From Haliotis asinina (taxonomy: Eukaryota; Mollusca; Gastropoda; Lepetellida; Haliotidae), in assembly GCF_037392515.1 (NCBI RefSeq), contig NC_090290.1, positions 26,433,753-26,497,752 of the forward strand: a stretch of 64,000 nucleotides of DNA. The letters run 5' to 3'. Both the position numbers and the translations under genes were made by a program. Within the stretch, counting starts at the first letter, position 1. Every line of letters begins with the position of its first letter. The notes beneath the pieces were generated by a model that was given only the letters and a program-made list of their open reading frames with translations, had not been told where the DNA came from and did not search any database. This document shows positions 24,101-33,100 of the stretch, piece after piece.

Positions 24101-27100
24101 AGGTCTCAGTACAGATGGTCAACAACTGCGTGAGTCGAAACTGTCATTCGTCCAAGTACAAAACAGGACTTGAAACTGACAATAGTTTGCATCAGTTTCC
24201 GTCAGATCCAGTAATCTGAGAAAAATTGTTGTAGTTTGTTTGCAAAGTTCGAATTGTATCTGGTCAATGATTGAAGCTGTGTATTGCATATTGTCTTTAA
24301 CAGACAGGCAGGCAGACATACAGGTGTCCAGTGTTCACGAATAGTGTCTGACCGTCTGACAAATCTGGCACATTTGCCAATGGTCAGACAGAAGTCCCCA
24401 ACCTGATGGCCCCAGTGTCTGACTGAATATATTACAATGACTGATAATGTTTGTCATTATATAATGTTAATAATTTCAATGCCAATTATGAGAAATGTTA
24501 AATCTGAAATGTGTGTATAATTTTATTCTGTGGGTCCTGTTAATTTTCAGTAGTCAGACAGACGTCTGAAACTTACAGGACCCAATGTCCTGTTACTTTG
24601 AACCACCATTCGTAAACACTGGGTGTCAATAAACCTTTGAGCTGTCTCTGTAACAGAGGCTGCTTACCACAATCAACAAGGTAGAGAGGGATGTATATAA
24701 CCAACTTCACTCTCACCAAAAAAGCTAACATTACTCATCTGAAAGGATGTTCTGGCAGATTGTTTATTATTTGATATTCCATCCATAAATTGATACAAAC
24801 ATTGTTGTTAAGCTACAACTTTATGTTCACTATGCACTATGTCTGTGATATCAAATTTTGTAATATGCAAATTCCAACCAGTTGCTTGTATCATCTGTAT
24901 ATAGGGGATATTACAGCAAATGAGATCACTGTGACTGTGTAGAGAGTGTAAGCTAGACATGACTGAAGATGAATTTCATTTTGTTTTATGTCCAGCCTGT
25001 GAAAGCTTATGCTCTAAATACCTACTGTTTGTCTGTAGATCCTACAATATAAAAAGTAGTTTCATCAGTCTTATGGTATCTAAATTTTAATGATACAAAC
25101 GTTGTCATTAAATTACAACTTTATTTTCACTGTGTACTATGGCTGCAGCCAACCTGCTGTACATGGGCCAGGGGCCACACATGCGGAATAAACAAACTGA
25201 AATTGAAATATGGGTAAAAGATTGATGTTAGTAAAATGGTCCTGTAGGAGCTGACATTATGTTTTGTTCTTCAGGGACGAGAGTGTTAGCTCTTCCTAAT
25301 GGACTGGCTCCCTGTAACAAACACATCGTTGACTTGTCTGAGAAGATGAAACCTTTAATAAGGGATCTTATTGAACATGCTAATTTGGTGAGTTGATTTC
25401 GATTATCAATGAGGGTTTGCAAAGATTCTTCATGACATGATTTCTTGTATCAATACTTCCATCAAAAGTTTAGACTCGCTTGAAACACTCACTATAATAT
25501 GTATATCATTAGAACAGTTGCAGAGGGATCATGCAACAAATTGCTGAAAAACACGTACAAATATCGAGCATGTGAACAGCTGTGTTTTGGGGTAAAGTTT
25601 TGTTAAGAATTGCTGACAATAATCTTTTCAAAGTTGTGAATTTGTTTTACGATATATTAGTTCATGTGTAAACAGTACCTTTTAACAGTATGGAATATTT
25701 TGCAAAATGTAGTTTAGAACAGTTGCCTGATGTAAGCGGCTATATTTACTCTAGTGAGTCTACACTTTAGATGGGAAGTAAATTTCACATGCATGACCAT
25801 TAGCAGAACTGTGAAACGAGACTGCTTTAAGCATTTTTTGCAATTTTCGCTCCTATAGGAGATTTTTTTATAACTGCAAGGGGATTATTGACATTAGAGA
25901 GTTAGTATGTCCATGTACTTCTTCATCATGATTCTTGTTAATTGTTTTCAAAGACTCTTGGTCACAAGATGGGGACACTTCGTTTTTTATAATTTATATA
26001 ATTTTAACACTTCCATAGGCACAGGTTCACAGTCAGATTCACTAACATGTTACACCATGCCAAGTCAAAGGTTTAAGATAGACACTTCAAAACATAATTT
26101 TAAGTAGTCATTTTCTGAGAACTCAGAGGAAAGTCAGAGCGGTCACCATCTTCTGTAAAGGGGGTCTATGGTATGATTGTTCTCTTTCTACTGGTTACTG
26201 CTGAACATTGATAGAACTATCATTTTATATATACATCATAACATGTTGACACATACTACAACAGCTATTGTAAGACACATGTCACTGGCACCTCCAAGGT
26301 TATTGTGATATGTGATTGTATCACTTGTTGTCTGTTAATGTTGCTCTTTGCATCATTAATTAAGGTCAGCAATTTATATTTTGTCAGTTAAGTGCATTGT
26401 TTTACATTGAACATTGAGGAAATGGTGATTACAATGTAGCTGTCTCGTTTGTTATCCCCTGCAACATGTTTTGTTGAGATGTTTGTGTAGGGGGTAGCAT
26501 TAAAATGGACTCAGTCTGTGCATATTTGTCTTTTCTGGAGTACAACTCTCAAACTGTTTAATATTTCTTCACCATACTTGGCAGCCAACATAGCTAGATC
26601 TGGTGGTTTACTGGTGCGTTTTGGTAGTTTTGGATTTCTTAATGTAATGTATTTTGGGTTTCCATGGCAACAATATCAACACAGAGTGAAGTTGGTTGTA
26701 GTGCTTTTTTTCTGGAACAGAACTCTAAAAGCATTCAGTATTTCTGCACCATGCTTTTCTGGTGGCCTGCTATTGCCTTTTGGATGGTCTGAATTTCTGA
26801 ATATGATAGTACAGGAGATAGTATTACAGTCTGAGATGTACAGAGATGAAAAGGATAAGTAATATGTTTTCATGTACAGATTTCAAAGGGATTAAGTGGT
26901 ATGTTTATACAGTGGATGTACAAGGTTATACAACAAGAACCGTTGAATATATATGGTAGGGCTGATTGGAAGGCACATACGAAAACAGTAATAGGAAAAA
27001 AACGTGTGGAAGCAGTGATTAAGGGGAACATAAAGAAACTTATACATTGATAGCTTATTATCCTATACACCATCCATTCAGTCAGGGTGCTTTCCTACTG

Positions 27101-30100
27101 AACTTAAAAACTGTTCACTGTTTCATCACGAGATTTCATATATAGGTAGATCTAGTAATGAACTAGTGCCTTTTTGTAGATTTATGAATAAAATGGGTGT
27201 TTTTTGCGTGTGTTTCCAAGCTACAATTTTGGCTTCAGCTGAATTTGGTGGCTGTGCTCCTTTCTGGAGCAGAACTTTGAAACCTTTCATTACTTTTCTT
27301 CCACTTTCAGGCCCTACTAAGTAATTAAAGGAATTACAACAAATTTGAAGGAATTGTGAAAACGAAACTCACCGAGACGGGTGCTCTTCCTAGTGACACC
27401 ATGTTTTGATGTGCGAGTTTCAGGACACGACCGACAAATCACGGAACGGAGTCGAAAAATCTCTGAAGATATGCGAGCGTGTTTCAAGTATTACCAACAT
27501 TGCTTCCGATAGGGCCGTTGAGTTTATGTTATTATCACTAAACTGCTGATATCGCTGCAATTGTTTCGCAAGTGTGCTGCGTTTGTTTACATTTGAGATG
27601 CAATTCCTTCAAAGTTGCCGTAATTCCTTCAGTCACTTAGGGGGGCCTCACTTTGCCATATATACACCAAAACATTTGACATCATCATAACTCATAGGCA
27701 TATTCATAAATAATATTTAGCCTTTAAGGTTGATAAAGATGACTTTGTTGCGTGTGTAAGCAAACATCTCTTGTCGTTTGTTGATAACATCATTATGTTG
27801 TGCAGAGAAACTTCGAGTAACCTTTACTGTATTTTGTATTTGCATTAAACTAAAGGTTAATTATTTCACTGGTTTAATCTTTGGTTTGAGTACACGTGAA
27901 GATCTGGGCTAAAATTGGTCTTCAGTAACCCATGCTTGTTGGAAGAGACAACTAAGGGGATTGAATGGTCATTCTCGCTTACTTGATGTCATCCTATACC
28001 AGTCATCCTATAGTATACCAGTTGTGTAGGTGGATGCTCATGCAGTTGATCACTTGATTGTCTGGTCTGGACATAATTTTTTACAGACCACCACCATTTA
28101 GCTTGAATATTACTGAGTGATGTGTTAAACAACAGTCATCCAAACTTTGGGGCATGCAAGAAAGAAAGGTAGTTGTTGTTTAGCTTTCAGTTACATAACA
28201 GGTACATGTGTTCTGTGGTCAATGTTTCTTCATTATTGATGCCAATTTAATCATTTTCCAGATCAAGATGTGGATCAGTTTTCTTATACCAAAGATAGAA
28301 GATGGCAATAATTTTGGAGTGTCCATTCAGGCAAGTGACACAGTAATATTGATGAAATACTTTGTGTTATGCTAGCAAACTATAGAAAACCAGGTATAAA
28401 CAATGTCAATTTTGTATGTGATTAGATTATGTATGTTCCAAACATTTGTCGTTTACTTTATTATTATTGGTTTCTTTTTTGTTTGTTTACTAAAATTTAA
28501 CCCATTTATACATAGGGTCTTAGATTTTCATCAAACTTTGTGTGCTAGTATATTTGGGCAAGCAGTGACGGGAATGGCATGTCATTTTATCAGTAATTAA
28601 AATTTTCTGTAGTTTTTTAACACTGCAAAAGTGTGTCCTATAAAGAGGACAATATGCAGATGCGTGAACTTAAATTAAGTGACATATTGGGATTAGGCGG
28701 GGATAAATCAACCTCTTCAATCATAAAATTGATTCTTTTCATTTGAATATAACCAAGCTGATGCTATACTTGTTCCAATTCCTAAACCTGGACATGACCT
28801 TACCTCTCCTTCATTTCATCAACCAATTTCACTAACTAGCTGCGTTTGCAAAAGCAAGGAAGGCATTATCAGTAATTTCTTAGTTTTGCACTTAGAAACC
28901 AATGATCTCCTTACTGGCATAAAACGTGGTTTATGTAAGAAACAGAAGTAAAGATTTACATGATTTAGTATGACATACCAACAAATACTTACCCAAGGTC
29001 CCATGAATGCACCTACCTAACACTGTAAAATAACCCTGTACCCATGGTTTTCATAAGTGAGTAGCAGAGGACTTAGGGATACATTCATTAACCATGATAT
29101 TTTGTTCATCAAGAAACATTTTATGGGATCAAGGATCCTTATGAAATATTCAAATTTTATTTTGATAATACATATAGTGCATATAAAAGACAGTTTGATT
29201 GTATTCCATGAAAACGTTTAAACTAAAAGTGTCAATTTTAACATTTAACAGGTTGATCTCCCACTGTGTAAGCCAAAGATATTACCTAATTTAAGGTCAC
29301 TTATCTCCATATCATCCCATTTATGCGACGGTACTGTAATGGAAAACTGAGTATGGAAAAAAATCAATTCGTCATGTAATGGAGGGGGGGGTTACAGAAC
29401 TTGTAACTTGGTAGATATGTGTAGCAGATCCCAAAGTGATGCCTTTGGATATTTACAGGTTTTTGTGATTTATTATTTTCTCGGTTCCATGAAGACGTTG
29501 TGGACTTTGTTTTCAGAGCACAACTCATAAGCCATTTCATATCTTTCAAAAGATCTTTTTTTAATTTTTTTTTTTATTTGCACATTTTTTCTGGGTACAA
29601 GTCGACAAAACGGTAGGTAGCAATTGCATTGTCTTAATATTTCCAAGCAAGTATACAGGGCTGAATTTAAAGATTGCTATCCTGCTTGCACCAGGTGTAG
29701 CCTATGAGAAGAACCCAGCTGCACCAGCCTAATTCCAAAACTTCAGCTGTAGAGTAGTGTGTAAAACATCAGAGGTTTCAGTGTATATAAATTTGATGTA
29801 GTTACCATAAAACCATAGCAACATGAAGAGAAAGCTGATCCCTGCCTACATGCATTGTCATAGCCGAGAAGTGTCTATGTACAGCACTGTTTCGGTGCTA
29901 TAGCTTTTCAAAGTGTAGGAGAAAGAGGAGCTGACATATGTCTGCTTATAATGTTAGACTTATTGTGGATGGATTACAGATATGTGGCATTTATATTTTT
30001 CATGAATTCCATGGTAAAAATTCAGACATGGTCTAAAAACACAATAAGTAACTGTCAGATGATTGCCCTTTCAAATATGTGGGGGCTGGAGGGATATGTC

Positions 30101-33100
30101 ATCTTCTGATGACTCTTGTCTGCAGAACTTGGTAGATATATGAATCAGAACCTAAAGTGGTGCCTTTTGCTATTTACAAGTTTTTGTGATTTATCATTTT
30201 CTCGGTTTCCTTGGAAACGTTTCGGACATAGTCTGAAAAGTGTGAGGTGTGTTTCGTTTCGGGAGGAGAACTCAAAAGTCATTCTATATTTTGCCTTTCT
30301 TTGTCCTCTCAAACATGTGTGGGCCGGGGGGATATGTCATCTTCTGGTGACTCTTATATAGGTAACGTCAAAGTGCGATATGGGGATAATAATTGAAAGT
30401 CATTACAGCAGGATCCTTCTCAGGACATTAATTTCATAATGGATTTGTTGAAGTGAGGATCTAGCAAACTCTTTTCTAGCTAAAGTGAGCATGGCAAATA
30501 AGAGCAAATAACAATAAAATCTACCTGACACATATGTAACAACTTCAAGCAAATAATGTTAAGTCACAACATAAAGCAGATTTTTCTTTATCGGTTTCTG
30601 TTTGTTCATCCATTGACCCAGCATTTGTTCCAGGTACCATTTCATTCAGCAAACTTGGAGGTAAGTTATGAAAACACACACTATTTTTTTTCTTTTTTTA
30701 TGTAGGAAGAGACCTTGTCAGAGGCAAGAACTGTGGAAAGTGAAGCCGCAACATACCTGGAGCAGATCTCGCGCTATTTCATCACAAGAGGGAAGATAGT
30801 GTCAAAAGTTGCAAAATATCCTCATATTGTACGTAGACTTCCATGTCTTTGGTCTGTAATCACACTGTTAATGATGTTCATGTTTTACTCAGCAGACATT
30901 TTGAAATTCATGTCAGAATACTCGCTGACATAATTGAAATGACTTACATATCACTTAAAATGCTCGATATTTGTAAATTTGGATGCAAAGTGACAGATAG
31001 AAGATGGCAGTGTCAATTAAATCTTGATATTACACAAACTGGTTATAACACGTATTCATTGTACATTGGAATGTTATGACCATACACATGGTGTTCATGG
31101 TGAGCTAATTAACTGGTTGTTAGGCATGAATGTTTTGTGCTCTTGATAACAACCACTGTATGATTCACAACTGTGAAAGCTTGGTCTTCCAGCCTGAAGA
31201 GTTACTCATTCAAGCGGCTTCAAGTTGCCAGTATTGCACTTAAAAATGAATATCTATTTAGGAAACTTCTTTCAATGGTTGCATGCCCACAGCATTCGTT
31301 TTGAAATTAATGAATGTATGAGCAGCCATCATAGTAAACAAACAGCTGTACAAAGCAACATGCACAGTAATGTGCTTACAGAGTTAACTGTTCTAAACTA
31401 TTATTTACTTTCTTTATATGAAATCTAATCATCAGCGCTCCAGATATGCTGGGTATTTGTGTAAAATATGCTGTAGAAAAGCAGAAATATGCGAGCGTAT
31501 GGAAAAATCCTAAGTGTTTACGGTTACTTTATGTCAAAATAACAATGCATATTTAGCCAGTACATCAAAATCGTGTTGCGTGATCGTATCAGTTCAAGCC
31601 TATTGAATAGAAAATTTTTCCATCTCAAAGTATTCGCAATTTAAAAAGCTTATGAACGTAAAAAAAATGGGCAACAGATGTTGAATACCAATTGTGGTTT
31701 GTTAACCCTTCAAATATTAGCCCATCTTTAAATAGCGACCAGTCAGGTAGCTGTTTTCTTGTAAAATTTCAACAATGGCAAGTGTGGTAGGAAGCTTCCA
31801 CACGTTCAAAGTAAAATATCTATTTTTTTAGGCTTCATGAACAGACAACTACTTCATTAGAGGACTACTAGATGAATTAATAGGTCGTGGTTCACAATCA
31901 AAACCAGTTGCTGTTGATATTTTGTAATGAACTTGTAACTGTAACATTACCTATTTGTGGCATGGAAGGGAAACAACACGATGGGAACAAGTTTTGGGGG
32001 TTTTTTTTAAAAAGGAAACCTAACTGTCAGAGTAAAGACATAGTTGTTAATCATCTAACTTCCATCTTGGTATCTTGTTTTACATCAATAAGGATGACAA
32101 CTAAGGCACATGTTATTTCTTCTAGCATAAGTGAATAAAGATAAAGATAGAATTTAGTATTTTGGGGATGATTCTGTCCTAACAAAAATTGAATAAAATG
32201 TTGTGTCAGTTATACTTATTTGAAAAGAATACACAGATTTTAAAAACATGATGAGTATCTAAGTAAATAGATACCCACTTGAAAATAGAAATACTCACTT
32301 TGTTTCAAATGTTTGGGTATTGCAACCACACGGCCAAAACTTTATCTGGAGCTCTGAATCATGCCAATGAGACTGCCTGAGAACACAGAGAACCATTATT
32401 GTGTAGACTTCTTAGTACAGTTAATGGCTACAGATTAGGGCATCAATAATTGCCTGTTAATGTTATCCTCTCAAATATACTTTTCAGGAAGACTATCGGC
32501 GATCTGTCAACGAGCTTGATGAAAAAGAGTATGTGTGTCTACGCTTAACCTGTTGTGAACTAAGGAACCACTATGTAAGTTCAAGCAGAGCATTAGTTTA
32601 TGTTGTACTGTGTTGAGTCATATACTAGTGTATTTGTTATCCACCTGGCATGTAATGTGGGAGGATACAGTTAACGCCTTGTCTGTCCATCCGGCAGTAA
32701 TCATTTTGTTTCCAGAGCATAACTCAGAAACCGTTCAATATTTGTAGACCAAACTTGATAGATATACTAATCTCAGCCTGTGGTTGTGCCTTTTTGCTAT
32801 TTACAGATTTTTGGCATTTATATTTGTTTTGTTTTTCCATGGAACATTTTGGTGTTCAATATTTTTCAGCAAAACTTGGTAGATATATCAATCTGAACCT
32901 AAAGTGGTGCCTTTTGGTATTTACAGGTTTTTGTGATTTATTGTTTTCTTGGTTTCCTTGGAAATGTTTCAGACATAGTCTCAAAAGTGAGAGGTGTGTT
33001 TCGTTTCCGGAGCAGAACTCAAAGACCGTTCTATATTTTTCTGCAAAACTTGGTAGATATGTCAGTCAGAAGCTGAAGTGGTGCCTTTCACTATGTACAG

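Larger units (their letters stand above)
23404..24690 (+). mobile_element. Partial copy of the 42553-45080 element
   Basis: It starts taaaggtcacatgcaaccaa, like the other element's left end, and is collinear with 42555-43190. It then jumps to sequence matching 44606-44745 (gcttaccacaatcaacaag at about 24660). The inverted arm and spacer of the full copy are missing. Two younger elements have inserted into it. Confidence 0.85.
23211..25274 (+). other. PSME3 intron 5
   Basis: Mostly a deletion derivative (23404-24690) of the repeat at 42553-45080, itself interrupted by a SINE and a MITE. Confidence 0.75.
25388..28261 (+). other. PSME3 intron 6
   Basis: It contains degenerate members of the 174-bp family (26505-26790 and about 27240-27300), a MITE (27309-27648) and a SINE fragment (27905-28150). 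Confidence 0.75.
28331..30705 (+). other. PSME3 intron 7 (GC-AG)
   Basis: It hosts a short LINE RT fragment (28738-28965) and two isolated members of the 174-bp repeat family. Confidence 0.75.

Noticed and set aside
30635..30665. Exon-like segment between an AG and gtaagt ahead of PSME3 exon 8
   Set aside because: Exon 7 joins exon 8 directly in frame and matches the conserved protein without it.
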